A stretch of DNA of 64,000 nt from Bacteroidota bacterium (GTDB lineage: Bacteria > Bacteroidota > Bacteroidia > UBA4408): positions 492,887-556,886 of the forward strand of contig JADKCP010000004.1 in NCBI GenBank assembly GCA_016718805.1. The letters are read 5' to 3'. A model generated the notes under the pieces. It was not told the origin of the DNA. It saw only the letters and a list, made by a program, of their open reading frames with translations, and did not search any database. Position 1 is the stretch's first letter; each line of letters starts with the position of its first letter. Positions 10,201-18,816 of this stretch are shown in pieces. The position numbers and the translations under genes were made by a program.

Positions 10201-13200
10201 CGGAAGGAACATTGCCTGCCAAACTTAAGGTAGTAACCGAACAGGTCAATCCATTTGTTTGATCCGGTCCGGCATTGGCTGTTGGTGTATTTGGTAAGAT
10301 AATCGTTACATCATCTGTGGAACTTCCGCAAGTTGAACTTGTAATTGTCCATCTCAAAACATAAGTACTCCCTGCTGTTCCAGTAAATGTTGCAGTTGGA
10401 CTTGTAGATGATGAAAAGCTTCCTCCGGTTCCTGAAACCACAGTCCAAGCTCCTGTGTTTGGAGCTGTGGGTGAATTTGCGGCTAAGGTTGCTGTTGTAG
10501 CATTACATGGTCTTGTTTGATCGGGTCCCGCCGCCGAAACATCTGGTGTACGAGGAAAGGTGATGATAACATCGTCTGTTGAATTCGCACACGGAGCATT
10601 AGAAATTGTCCATCGCAATGTGTAAGCAGTTCCAGAAGTCCCAGTAAAAGTCGAAGTGGGTGAATTCGGTGAAGCAATAGATCCACCAACACCAGAAATA
10701 ATTGACCAAGTACCTGTACCAATGGTGGGAGTATTTCCTGCAAGAGAAGCGCTTAAACCACATAAAGTCGCTCCGCTTTGATCAGGTCCGGCATTAGCAA
10801 CAGTAGGATTTTGTCTTAGATTAATTACGACATCATCTGAAGATGTACATCCCGAAAGTGTTCTAGTTAGTGTCCATCTTAAAACATAGGATACACCGGC
10901 AGTACCATTAAAGGTAGTATTGTTGGTTGTATTCGACACAAATGACCCTCCTACACCAGAAACAACAGTCCATAGACCGGTATGTCCGGCAGAGGTATTG
11001 GCAGCTAGAGTTGCACTTGTTCCACAAACAGATTGGTCAGGACCAGCATTTGAAGCGGTTGCCGGCGTTCCAACACTGAAAGTGATTGATACATCATCAA
11101 AAGTTGAAACACAAGGTGCTGCAGGAGTAATTGTCCATCTTAATACATAACTGGTTCCAACTACACCTGTAAAGGTAGCGGTTGGGTTTGACGTTGAACT
11201 AAAACTACCTCCAGCGCCTGAAACAACTGTCCAAAGACCATTACCGGGTGATGGGTTGTTTGCTGCAAGTGTAGCAGTGGTGCCGCAAAGTCCTAAAGAT
11301 TGATCGGGGCCAGCATCTGCACTATTGCAAACTCTTACATCCTCATTACTCGATGATGTGGGATCATAATTAGATCCACCTACAGTACCTCCAACCGAAT
11401 AGGTACCTCCGGGAGTTACGGTAGCACTTCCAACTGTTCTGGTTGGATCTGTAAATGTTACACTTGCAGGATTTTGAAATAATCCATTGTTAACCAATGA
11501 TGAATATGCTGCAGTAAAAGTTAATGTTACTGACGCTCCTCCCGGAATTGTAAATGAACTCCATGCCGGACTAGTTGACCCAACAGTTGGATTAGTAGTA
11601 CTTGGTCTTGTTGCCGGTATGGTACCTCCTAATACTACCGAGCTTGTTCCATTAAATGTAATTGTACCTGATGTTGGTGTAGGTAAATTATCCGTAATTG
11701 TGACTCCCGTAGCAATTCCGGCACCGGATGCATTGGATACAACTATCGTATAGGATGCATTTGTAGCAGGGTCAACAGGTCCAGGTGTTGTTGTGGATTT
11801 CGTCACAGTCAATACTGGTAAACAAGCCGAGCCACTTACACTATTTCCAATATTATTGTTACTTGCATCAAAATTTGCAAAACCAACAGTACTTGCTTGA
11901 GCACCATAAACATTTCCTGAGAAGGTAACCCCATTTGTACCTTGTGCAGTAGAAGAAGAAGCTGCAATGGTACCATTGGTATAAATTACTCCACCACCTC
12001 CACCGCCTCCAGGACCATGGTCAGCGCCACCACCTGTATTTGAACCGCCATTTCCTCCACGAGCTGTAACCGTAATATTTGCTAATCCACTTGTATTTGC
12101 TGCTGTAAAAATTACTGAACCTCCTGCTCCACCTCCACCACTCGCATCATTTGAAGGTGTCATACCCGGAGCCACACCGTCGGCATTAATGGTACCGGTT
12201 CCTGAAACTGAACCAGTTCTCAACATTACAATTCCACCTCCGGCTCCACCACTTGAAGCGAAACCTGAACCTGGTGTTCCAGTACCATTATTTGAAGTTC
12301 CGGCACCGGCACCGCCGCCCATAACTACTCTACTATTTGCTACTGAAACGAATGCTGCCCCTCCGTCTCCTCCGGGAATAGGAGCATTGTTCCAAGCATT
12401 TCCTCCTCTTCCTCCAGCACTAAAGTTTCCACCTCCACCGCCTCCGGAGTTTTGATCATTACTAGTAGGATTTCCATCCGTTCCGCCACCTCCGGCGTTC
12501 CCGGGTGCACCTCGCCCATAACTTCCTAAGGGATATCCTTCAACAGCATTGTCTAATAATGCTCCCGTATTATTTAAGTACCTAGGTGTTCCAGCGATTC
12601 CTTCCCCTTTAGAACCATTTGCATTTTGTGTAGCAAGAGTTCGGTAATCAGTATTTGCAGTTCCAGCAGCACCGCCTAATTGACGACCTGCACCTCCTCT
12701 AAATCCTCTTCCGGAAATATCAATTGTAAACCCGGCAAAATTCATGTTTCCAGAAACGTCCATGGCAAATACACCGCCTTTGTTTCCATCCCATGCTTGT
12801 ACTGCAATGTTTCCGGTAAGTGTAACACTTGAATACTGAGGTACCCGAATTACTTGAAATCTATAATTTCCATAAAGCGGTGCTGCGGAAGTGCTCGCAT
12901 TTTTACTTACATAGTAATTCGTTAAGGGATTCTGTAAATTTAGGGTTCCACCAGCAGCAGTTACAGTGTTTGTTGCAACTCCATATTCGTATTTTCCCGC
13001 AATGTAATCGGTACCACTGGTTAAATTACCAGCTCCAGGTATACCAGCTGTTCCATCTCCGTAAGAGTTATTGTTAGAAGTATTGATGCGTACCCCTTGC
13101 ATTTGAATAATGAGTACCAGATCACCTGCTGTGATTGAGGTACCACTGGTGGCGCCCAAAGTAATTGAGGTGGCCCCTACGGCAACTGAATCCGGTACAG

Positions 13201-13357
13201 CAGATGGAAAATAGGTATTTACACTGGCGCTTGGTGTTGCGGGCCCATCTGACCCAGGCAATCCGCAAAGTTGACCAAAAGCAGAAATTGAGAAAATCAC
13301 AAAAGCACAAAGCAGAAAAAGTGATTTGTGAAGTTTTAGCGTAGATTTTAAATGCAT
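6956..13357 (-). CDS. Giant secreted adhesin-like protein, 5' portion (signal peptide, Gly-rich region, DUF11-like domain, NAGPDQ repeats)
   Basis: This 2133-residue frame is the N-terminal part of a very large surface protein. Residues 1-29 form a signal peptide ending SAFGQ. Residues about 30-200 are beta-rich, about 205-490 are Gly-rich (runs of five to seven Gly), and about 515-675 resemble a DUF11/conserved-repeat domain (TKSTTTPGPV, VTITDNLP). From about residue 678, PKD-like units begin, each with AGPDQ, LAANTP, GAWSIVSGAGG, YVLRWTISN and DDVTITF. Twelve are diverged and the last five are near-identical. Most units carry two Cys, suggesting one disulfide per unit. The frame ends artificially at a one-base deletion near 6970, and the same repeat continues in another frame. 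I infer an adhesin or matrix function exported by the T9SS; family membership is by motif only. The divergent neighbour is a PorP/SprF gene. I saw no clear promoter. Confidence 0.85.
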   Translation of the reverse strand: MHLKSTLKLHKSLFLLCAFVIFSISAFGQLCGLPGSDGPATPSASVNTYFPSAVPDSVAVGATSITLGATSGTSITAGDLVLIIQMQGVRINTSNNNSYGDGTAGIPGAGNLTSGTDYIAGKYEYGVATNTVTAAGGTLNLQNPLTNYYVSKNASTSAAPLYGNYRFQVIRVPQYSSVTLTGNIAVQAWDGNKGGVFAMDVSGNMNFAGFTIDISGRGFRGGAGRQLGGAAGTANTDYRTLATQNANGSKGEGIAGTPRYLNNTGALLDNAVEGYPLGSYGRGAPGNAGGGGTDGNPTSNDQNSGGGGGGNFSAGGRGGNAWNNAPIPGGDGGAAFVSVANSRVVMGGGAGAGTSNNGTGTPGSGFASSGGAGGGIVMLRTGSVSGTGTINADGVAPGMTPSNDASGGGGAGGSVIFTAANTSGLANITVTARGGNGGSNTGGGADHGPGGGGGGGVIYTNGTIAASSSTAQGTNGVTFSGNVYGAQASTVGFANFDASNNNIGNSVSGSACLPVLTVTKSTTTPGPVDPATNASYTIVVSNASGAGIATGVTITDNLPTPTSGTITFNGTSSVVLGGTIPATRPSTTNPTVGSTSPAWSSFTIPGGASVTLTFTAAYSSLVNNGLFQNPASVTFTDPTRTVGSATVTPGGTYSVGGTVGGSNYDPTSSSNEDVRVCNSADAGPDQSLGLCGTTATLAANNPSPGNGLWTVVSGAGGSFSSTSNPTATFTGVVGTSYVLRWTITPAAPCVSTFDDVSITFSVGTPATASNAGPDQSVCGTSATLAANTSAGHTGLWTVVSGVGGSFVSNTTNNTTFNGTAGVSYVLRWTLTRTLSGCTSSDDVVINLRQNPTVANAGPDQSGATLCGLSASLAGNTPTIGTGTWSIISGVGGSIASPNSPTSTFTGTSGTAYTLRWTISNAPCANSTDDVIITFPRTPDVSAAGPDQTRPCNATTATLAANSPTAPNTGAWTVVSGTGGSFSSSTSPTATFTGTAGSTYVLRWTITSSTCGSSTDDVTIILPNTPTANAGPDQTNGLTCSVTTLSLAGNVPSGSTGLWTIVSGTGGSFADATAYNTVFNGVSGTAYVLQWTLTNACGSSSDNVNITFNAQVTSNAGVDQLNVCGTSTTLAATSASPKTGTWSIIAGAGGTVASVNSPTSTFTGTAGTSYTLRWSINNSPCFNSQDDVTISFSSSSVTSNAGPDQTGAATCGLTSVTLAANNPSPGTGAWTIISGTGGSFSNATSQTSTFSGTAGTAYTLRWTVTGACGSVTDDVLVTFNLNPSSANAGTPQTICSTGSATLSANTPVIGTGAWSISSGPSTNVAQFSSTTSPTATFTPSGGAGNYVLVWTISNNPCTASTSNITITVNGAPTTSNAGPDQSPCGTSATLAANNPTTGTGAWTIVSGVGGSFANPAVRNTTFTGTAGTSYTLRWTISNAPCTASSDDVVINFSTAPTTANAGPDQSSCSLTYTLAANTPIVGTGAWSIISGAGGSFALNTNPTTVFTGTSNTNYTLRWTITNGACSSTDDVSINILQAANNANAGTDITTACGVTTTALNGNGPGGGHTGLWTIVSGSPAGSFSNATSSSSNYTGTSGVTYVLRWTRTRTSSGCTSSDDVSVTFAASPTTSNAGPDQTGLCGVTSATLAANTPISGSGAWSIISGAGGSFALNTNPSTTFTGTLGTSYVLRWTISNACGSSTDDVTITFNNNPTAANAGPDQTGLCGVTSATLAANTPTVGTGAWSIVSGAGGAVTTPSSPTSAFTGTLGTTYVLRWTISNAPCTASTDDVTITFNNNPTAANAGPDQTGLCGVTSATLAANTPTVGTGAWSIVSGAGGAVTTPSSPTSAFTGTLGTTYVLRWTISNAPCTASTDDVTITFNNNPTAANAGPDQTGLCGVTSATLAANTPTVGTGAWSIVSGAGGAVTTPSSPISAFTGTLGTTYVLRWTISNAPCTASTDDVTITFNNNPTAANAGPDQTGLCGVTSATLAANTPTVGTGAWSIVSGAGGAVTTPSSPTSAFTGTLGTTYVLRWTISNAPCTASTDDVTITFNNNPTAANAGPDQTGLCGVTSATLAANTPTVGTGAWSIVSGAGGSFALNTDPSTTFTGTLGTTYVLRWTISNAPCTAVQMM
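8261..11330 (-). repeat. 12 diverged copies of the NAGPDQ unit
   Basis: Upstream in the gene, and therefore to the right on this strand, the same unit occurs about twelve more times with much lower identity and variable length. Headers include AGPDQSLGLCG, AGPDQSVCG, AGVDQLNVCG, AGTPQTICS and AGTDITTACG. The unit at about 8261-8470 is transitional between the diverged and homogeneous sets. The order suggests old N-terminal units and recent expansion towards the C-terminus. Confidence 0.85.
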
Positions 13358-13802
13358 ACCGGTACTAATTACTTCGTGAATATTTTATAGAAATTATATT
13401 ATTTTATTGACTTGAACACATTTCGTTTTTTATCTAAAATGGTAGTTCCTACAAGTTTAAAAATTTTAAAAAAATTTAACAAGCTGTTTAGTTATTCTGT
13501 TGAAATCTAAAAAGCCCTTTCGATAAATTGACCTTTTTACTGGCTGAAATGCTTTCAATTGTCCCTCAAATTGTACTCAATTTTTAGCTTAACAAGTATA
13601 GAAACAATCGCAGGTGAAACTGAAATCAAAAAAAACTAGTTATGAAAACAGCTTTGTTAATTTCCCCAAATCATTTCGCTCTTCCAGATTTATCAAACAC
13701 TTCAAGAAAGAAACAAGTTACATTTCGCTAGCAATTTAGAATTTATTGCTAAGTGAGCTTTTCCGCCTTTTGGCATTTCGATTTTTAAATTAACTTTGTT
13801 TT
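13358..13802. other. Intergenic region between divergent genes
   Basis: This 445-bp AT-rich gap separates the giant adhesin (minus strand) from the porP/sprF-like gene (plus strand). It holds the putative plus-strand promoter at 13769-13798. I see no convincing minus-strand CAAAnnTA element, no RNA gene and no credible ORF. It contains A/T tracts (about 13456-13485). Confidence 0.5.
13769..13798 (+). promoter_or_regulatory. Putative Bacteroidota-type promoter for the porP/sprF-like gene
   Basis: TTTG at 13769-13772 is followed after 18 bp by TAACTTTG (13791-13798), a full match to the TAnnTTTG consensus. The ATG is at 13803, so transcription should start at or within a few bases of the start codon, giving a leaderless or almost leaderless mRNA. 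Confidence 0.6.
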
Positions 13803-14818
13803 ATGTTGAAAAAAAGTTTGCAGGTAATTGTGCTATGCTTAGTTGTGCTTCACTCACAAGCACAAGATCAACATTTTTCACAGTTTTTTAATTCTCCACA
13901 AAATTTAAATCCTGCTCTTTCAGGAGTTTTTAATGGTGATTTAAGAATTGCTGCGAATCATAAAAATCAATGGAGAACCTTACCTGTACCTTATCGTACT
14001 TACTCTATTTCTGCCGATGGAAAACTACCACTAGGACTCAAAAATGATTATGTATGTGCCGGAATACTTTTCAACAACGACAAATCAGGTGATGGATCAT
14101 TTATCACCAATCAAGCTGGAATTTCGCTTGCTTATTTAAAAAAGCTTAATAAGGATTCAAGCTCCTTTTTGTCTTTTGGAATTCAGCCATCATTGATTTC
14201 TAGAAGCATCAATTTATCCAAATTATCCTTCGACAATCAGTTTAGCGATGGTGCTTATAATTCGGCTATAACAAATGGGGAAAATTTTAGCCGAACCAAC
14301 TTTCAATTTTAGATCTTAGTGCAGGTATAAGTTTTTATCAAAAAATTAATCAACACAGTAACGCAACTTTGGGATTTTCGTATGCCCATTTTAGCTCACA
14401 AAATACCAGCTTTTTTTCCGACAAATCCACCGTAATAAATCCAAAATTTGTAGCGCATGCCACTTTTGTCTTTAACTTATCTGAATCGTTTGATCTTATT
14501 CCTGTTGTGATGTATGAAAATCAAAACAAAGCTAAAGAAATTGTCGCCGGAACCCAAGCAAGATTTATTTTTGAAAACAGATCCGACAAAACTCGAGCAT
14601 TTTCTTTGGGCGCTTTTATGCGATTAAAAGATGCTTTTATTGTTAATGCTCAACTTGATTATAACCGCTATCGATTTGGTTTAAGCTATGATGTAACCAC
14701 TTCCGCATTAAAAAATGCGAACAACCGACTTGGAGGGATTGAACTTTCCATTGTGTATATAATGAAGCGATTTATAAAGGTAAATCAAGCGAAGGTAATT
14801 TGTCCGGTATTTTTATAA
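13803..14818 (+). CDS. PorP/SprF-family type IX secretion outer-membrane protein (one frameshift)
   Basis: The protein begins with a signal peptide (MLKKSLQVIVLCLVVLHSQAQ) followed by the family hallmark QDQHFSQFFNSPQNLNPALSG, and it has further PorP/SprF features (GILFNNDKSGDGSF, NQAGISLAY). The first frame stops at 14312 in the run ttttag. With one more T at 14307-14310 it reads on as FQFLDLSAGISFYQKINQ, and the second part (to 14818, ending VICPVFL) is the expected C-terminal half of the barrel. Restored length is about 338 residues, normal for the family. In Flavobacterium, SprF is needed to secrete SprB and is encoded beside it; here the neighbour is a giant repeat protein, so I infer a dedicated secretion partner. 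The next gene starts one base after the stop, so the two are probably an operon. Confidence 0.85.
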
Positions 14819-14819
14819 T

Positions 14820-16790
14820 ATGAGGTATTTAAGCATTTACTTTCTTGTTTTCCTTTCTCAGCTTTTTACTAGTTTCAATGCTACTTGCCAAAGTAATGAA
14901 CGTTACATCAAAGAAGGTGATAAATATTCAGCTTTAGGCGATATTTACAATGCTTCTTTAAATTATGCCAGCTATTTAAAAGAGGACTCGTTGAACAAAG
15001 AAGTGCTCTACAAATACGCCGAAAGTTCTCGTCTACTTAATGATTACACTAAGGCAAAAGAAACGTATTCAAAACTGTATAAACGCGATCGAGGAATCAG
15101 TTTTCCAGAGTGCATTTTTTGGTTAGCAATGGTGCAAAAAAATCTAGGTGAATACGAAGAGGCAAAGCAACTTTTTGAAAAATACAATAAACGATTTAAG
15201 AAAAAAGGCACCTATACTGCTATAAAATCACAACTCGAAGTTGAAGCTTGTGATTGGGCAATTAAATCTTTAAAGAATCCTACTAACCTTCGTATTTATC
15301 ATCTTGACAGCACGGTGAATAGCTCCTTTAGCGAATTTGCGCCAGTTGAGAAAGATTGCACTTTGTATTTTTCAAGCTCAAAAGAAGAACTTAAAAAAAA
15401 TAAAAAATCTCTTCCTCATACTTCCGTCTATCAGGTTAATTTATCGCACAACCAGCTTGTTCCTGCGGATACTGTTTTCAATGCTCCCGGTGTAAATAGT
15501 GGAAATTTGAGCTTTAGCAAAGATGGCTCAACTGCTTATTTTACGCGCTGTGTAAGCATAGGACCTCTTGAAAACCGTTGCGCAATTTACGTAACACATT
15601 ATACAAATGGAAAATGGGCGAGTGCCAAAAGATTGAACGACACTATTAATCAACCCGACTATTCGAGCACACACCCTTGCATTGCACAAGTTGATTCTGT
15701 TGGAACAGTTTTATATTATTCCAGTAACCGCAAAGGTGGAGAAGGTAAAATGGACCTTTGGGCTTGTAAAATATCTCCAAATGGAGTATTCGGAATCCCC
15801 TATAATCTTGGCAAACAAGTGAATTCAATGGACAATGAAATTTCGCCTTGGTTTTCAAATGAAAGCCAACTACTTTATTTCAGTAGTGACTGGCATAAAG
15901 GCTTTGGTGGATTTGATATTTTTAAGTGCAAACGCGCTAATCGAATTTATAATAGTCCCGAAAATTTAGGCTATCCAATAAATTCATCTTATAACGATTT
16001 GTATTTTTCATCCAATTCAAGCAATTCAACAGCATATTTCTCCTCCAATCGAGAAGGATCTTACTTTGATACATTTCAGTCTTGTTGTAACGATATTTAT
16101 TCCTATAAAGATGTACCCAAGTTAACTCCGGTTAAGCCTGTCGCAATTCCTGCTATTGTTCAAACTAAAAAGGATACTGTTTTGAAAATTGTTAACGAGC
16201 TAAAATTACTGGTTCCTCTTACCTTATATTTTGATAACGATGAACCTGACAGTAAAACATTGGCAATCACAACCTCTAAAACTTATTCATCAACTTTTAA
16301 TGAATACCTTAAGTTAATTGAACCTTACAAAAGCCAATTCACTAAAGGACTTCGAGGTGAGCAAAAAGCTGACGCTGCTGCTGAAATTGAAGCCCTCTTT
16401 ACAGACTCAATTGAATTTGGAATGCAACAACTCGAAAAATTTTCAGAATTGTTAGCTCGAATACTACCCGAAGGAGAACAAGTAAAAATTACACTTAAAG
16501 GGTATTGCAGTGCACTTGCTTCAACCGATTACAATAAAAATTTGGCGCGTAGAAGAATAGCCTGCTTGCGAAATTATTTTGCAAATTATAAAAACGGTGA
16601 ACTCACTAAATACATTATTACTCCTGAATATACTCCAAGCACTAAAGGAAGTATAGAGTTTACTGAAGTAGAAATAGGTGAGATAAATTCAAACGAAAGT
16701 GATGACTTACAAAACACCCGACTTTCGATTTACAGTCCACAAGCAGCTCTTGCTCGTAAAATTAAAATCATTGCAATTTCTTCAAAGTAA
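14820..16790 (+). CDS. PorE-like TPR/beta-propeller/OmpA-family protein of the T9SS
   Basis: This is a 656-residue exported protein with a signal peptide (about 1-24, ending NATCQ). It has TPR-like helices at about 25-155 (YSALGDIYNASLNYASYL, LGEYEEAKQLFEKY) and PD40/WD40-like propeller blades at about 165-430 (LYFSSSKEE, LYYSSNRKGGEGKMDLW, LYFSSDWHKGFGGFDIF, AYFSSNREGS). An OmpA-like C-terminal domain follows at about 455-656, with LTLYFDNDEPD and, after an insertion, ITLKGYCSALASTDYNKNLARRR. This order matches PorE of Porphyromonas, which tethers the T9SS to peptidoglycan. It is translationally close-coupled to the PorP/SprF-like gene. The exact orthology to PorE is inference; it could be a paralogue dedicated to this system. 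Confidence 0.8.
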   Translation: MRYLSIYFLVFLSQLFTSFNATCQSNERYIKEGDKYSALGDIYNASLNYASYLKEDSLNKEVLYKYAESSRLLNDYTKAKETYSKLYKRDRGISFPECIFWLAMVQKNLGEYEEAKQLFEKYNKRFKKKGTYTAIKSQLEVEACDWAIKSLKNPTNLRIYHLDSTVNSSFSEFAPVEKDCTLYFSSSKEELKKNKKSLPHTSVYQVNLSHNQLVPADTVFNAPGVNSGNLSFSKDGSTAYFTRCVSIGPLENRCAIYVTHYTNGKWASAKRLNDTINQPDYSSTHPCIAQVDSVGTVLYYSSNRKGGEGKMDLWACKISPNGVFGIPYNLGKQVNSMDNEISPWFSNESQLLYFSSDWHKGFGGFDIFKCKRANRIYNSPENLGYPINSSYNDLYFSSNSSNSTAYFSSNREGSYFDTFQSCCNDIYSYKDVPKLTPVKPVAIPAIVQTKKDTVLKIVNELKLLVPLTLYFDNDEPDSKTLAITTSKTYSSTFNEYLKLIEPYKSQFTKGLRGEQKADAAAEIEALFTDSIEFGMQQLEKFSELLARILPEGEQVKITLKGYCSALASTDYNKNLARRRIACLRNYFANYKNGELTKYIITPEYTPSTKGSIEFTEVEIGEINSNESDDLQNTRLSIYSPQAALARKIKIIAISSK

Positions 16791-16804
16791 AATCTCAACT
16801 AAAG

Positions 16805-16830
16805 TTGGTTTTATTAGGAAAATATTTTTG
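16805..16830 (+). promoter_or_regulatory. Possible promoter upstream of the SBBP-repeat gene
   Basis: TATTTTTG at 16823-16830 fits TAnnTTTG. TTG at 16805-16807 is the nearest -33 candidate, but the 15-bp spacing is short. It would give a leader of about 150 nt before the ATG at 16985. Confidence 0.3.
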
Positions 16831-16984
16831 TACTTTTAGTTTCTTATCATCTGATTATATATTCTGCAGAGTAACCCTATTGTAATTTTAACGTATACAT
16901 TATCATTGCCTTGCATAATTTGAAAATAAATCATTAAGTTTAAATTAATTCTAATCAACATAACAAGTAGAAATTTTCTCTATC

Positions 16985-18712
16985 ATGAAAACAATTCGAC
17001 GTTCAATTATTTGCGCATGCATACTTCTCAAAAGTGCTAATTTGTATGCACAGTCAACCATACTTTGGCACCGTAGTTACGACTCGGGGAACAGCGACGA
17101 AGGACAACGCGTTATGGTAAACAGCCAAGGAAGTGTTTATGTAGCAGGACTTTCAACCTTTGGTCCCGATCAAAATATTTTATCTATGAAATACGATAGT
17201 ACCGGAACTCTTGTATTTGCCTATAAGTGCAACCCCGCTCTTCCTGGGAATTTAGTAAAATTAGAACAAGCTGTGAATGCAAATATATATGCGCTTTCCT
17301 CTGTTGATATTGGCAACAACGACATTGCATATTCAATTACTAAATTCACACCAAGTGCTACTTTTCGCTTTCAATACAATTCTGGCGATAGCATTAATTA
17401 CCGCTTTATTCCGGTTGATATGGCCATTGATAATGCCGAAAATTGTATTGTTGCAGGAACCTTTCAAGAATATGTAAATAACAGCAAATCGGGATTTTTT
17501 ATTAAACAGATTTCATCCGTTGGGGTGGATAAATGGACCCGAACCTACACTGGTTTGGGAAGCTGCCAACTTGCAGATATTGCTGTAGATAACAGTAGTA
17601 ATGTATACGTATTAGGTACCCAAAATAGCAGCAGCAATAATGCTGATTTTGTGTTGCAAAAATACAATGCCAATGGTTTGTTGCTTTGGACTAAAACATA
17701 CAATGGCGTAGCCAATTTACAAGATAAAGGAGAAAAAATATCAATTGACAATGCAACTGGTAACATTTATGTTACTGGTATTGTAAACTACAATGGCAGC
17801 GCAAACCAAATTGATAATGTAGTAGTAAAATACAACAGTAGCGGTTCTCGTCAGTGGCAACGAGTATTTGGATACACCGGAACAAATTCGGCTAAGGAAA
17901 TACTTTTTGATGCTACTGGAAATTGCTACGTAGTTGGCAACGCATTAGATGTTAACAATAGTAGCGGTGCGCAACCTAGCAGAATTTTTGTTGCAAAATT
18001 TTCGGCAGGAGGAACACAACAATGGCTTAAAGTTCATAACAATGGAAACTATGTGCATGAATGGGCTAAGTCGGCAGTAAGCGATAATAGTGGCAATATC
18101 TATGTGGGTGCCGAAATAAAAGATTCTGCTTCATTTGTAAGTGATATGCTCGCATACAAATTATCAAATGCTGGAACTAAACGTTGGGAACAAAGAGGCG
18201 ATGGATTAGCTGGTGAAAACGATTTTGTTAGCGCTATATATAAAGACAATGCAAGCAATGTTTACATTACCGGCCGCAATGGGAATGCAAGCTACGATGC
18301 ACGAACAACACGTATTGCCGACAAAGTTGTTTCTTGTGGCACCGGTTTTACCCAATTGTGTTACCTCAATAAAACCAGGTGTTATGCCAATGCAGACGTT
18401 GCACTTTACATCACAAAAGGAGCAAAAATGGGTGCTTGTGTTGGATTGCGTAAGATGGAAATTGAATCCTATCAAACTTTAGAAAATGGATTTGTGGTTT
18501 ATCCTAATCCATCAAACAACAACTTCACATTACAAACTGTTGAAGGTGATATTGCAAGCATTACACTTCTTGACCTTACCGGAAGAGAAATACAAAAGCA
18601 CGAATCGGTTAAGGACGGTTTTCAATTTGGTAATGAATTAGAAGCCGGAATATATCTTGCAAAAATAAATGGTGTTAACGAAACTAAAATTATCAAGCTA
18701 ATCAAAAAATAA
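16985..18712 (+). CDS. SBBP-repeat beta-propeller protein with T9SS type A sorting domain
   Basis: The 575-residue protein has a signal peptide (MKTIRRSIICACILLKSANL, then YAQ). A long series of SBBP-type blades follows at about 25-450, in which motifs such as VYVAGLSTFGPDQNIL, NIYVTGIVNYNGSANQ, CYVVGNALDVNN and VYITGRNGNASYDA alternate with KYNxxGxxxW segments. Residues about 497-575 are a T9SS sorting domain: VYPNPSNNNF, LLDLTGREI, ELEAGIYLAKI and the terminal KIIKLIKK. A Cys-containing insert at about 455-485 separates propeller and tail. The role is unknown; the fold suggests a secreted or surface-attached binding protein. It stands alone, between the T9SS operon and the GIN-domain gene. 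Confidence 0.85.
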   Translation: MKTIRRSIICACILLKSANLYAQSTILWHRSYDSGNSDEGQRVMVNSQGSVYVAGLSTFGPDQNILSMKYDSTGTLVFAYKCNPALPGNLVKLEQAVNANIYALSSVDIGNNDIAYSITKFTPSATFRFQYNSGDSINYRFIPVDMAIDNAENCIVAGTFQEYVNNSKSGFFIKQISSVGVDKWTRTYTGLGSCQLADIAVDNSSNVYVLGTQNSSSNNADFVLQKYNANGLLLWTKTYNGVANLQDKGEKISIDNATGNIYVTGIVNYNGSANQIDNVVVKYNSSGSRQWQRVFGYTGTNSAKEILFDATGNCYVVGNALDVNNSSGAQPSRIFVAKFSAGGTQQWLKVHNNGNYVHEWAKSAVSDNSGNIYVGAEIKDSASFVSDMLAYKLSNAGTKRWEQRGDGLAGENDFVSAIYKDNASNVYITGRNGNASYDARTTRIADKVVSCGTGFTQLCYLNKTRCYANADVALYITKGAKMGACVGLRKMEIESYQTLENGFVVYPNPSNNNFTLQTVEGDIASITLLDLTGREIQKHESVKDGFQFGNELEAGIYLAKINGVNETKIIKLIKK

Positions 18713-18816
18713 AGTCACTTTTTGTTTCTGCATTTTATTTCAAGTAATGTCACTTCATATTTTCGTAATAACTTCAGATTATTTGTGTTAGTTTTACCTT
18801 CATTCAAAAATTTCTT

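Noticed and set aside
14369..14818. Separate 149-residue gene
   Set aside because: It is the second half of the PorP/SprF barrel, joined by restoring one T at 14307-14310.
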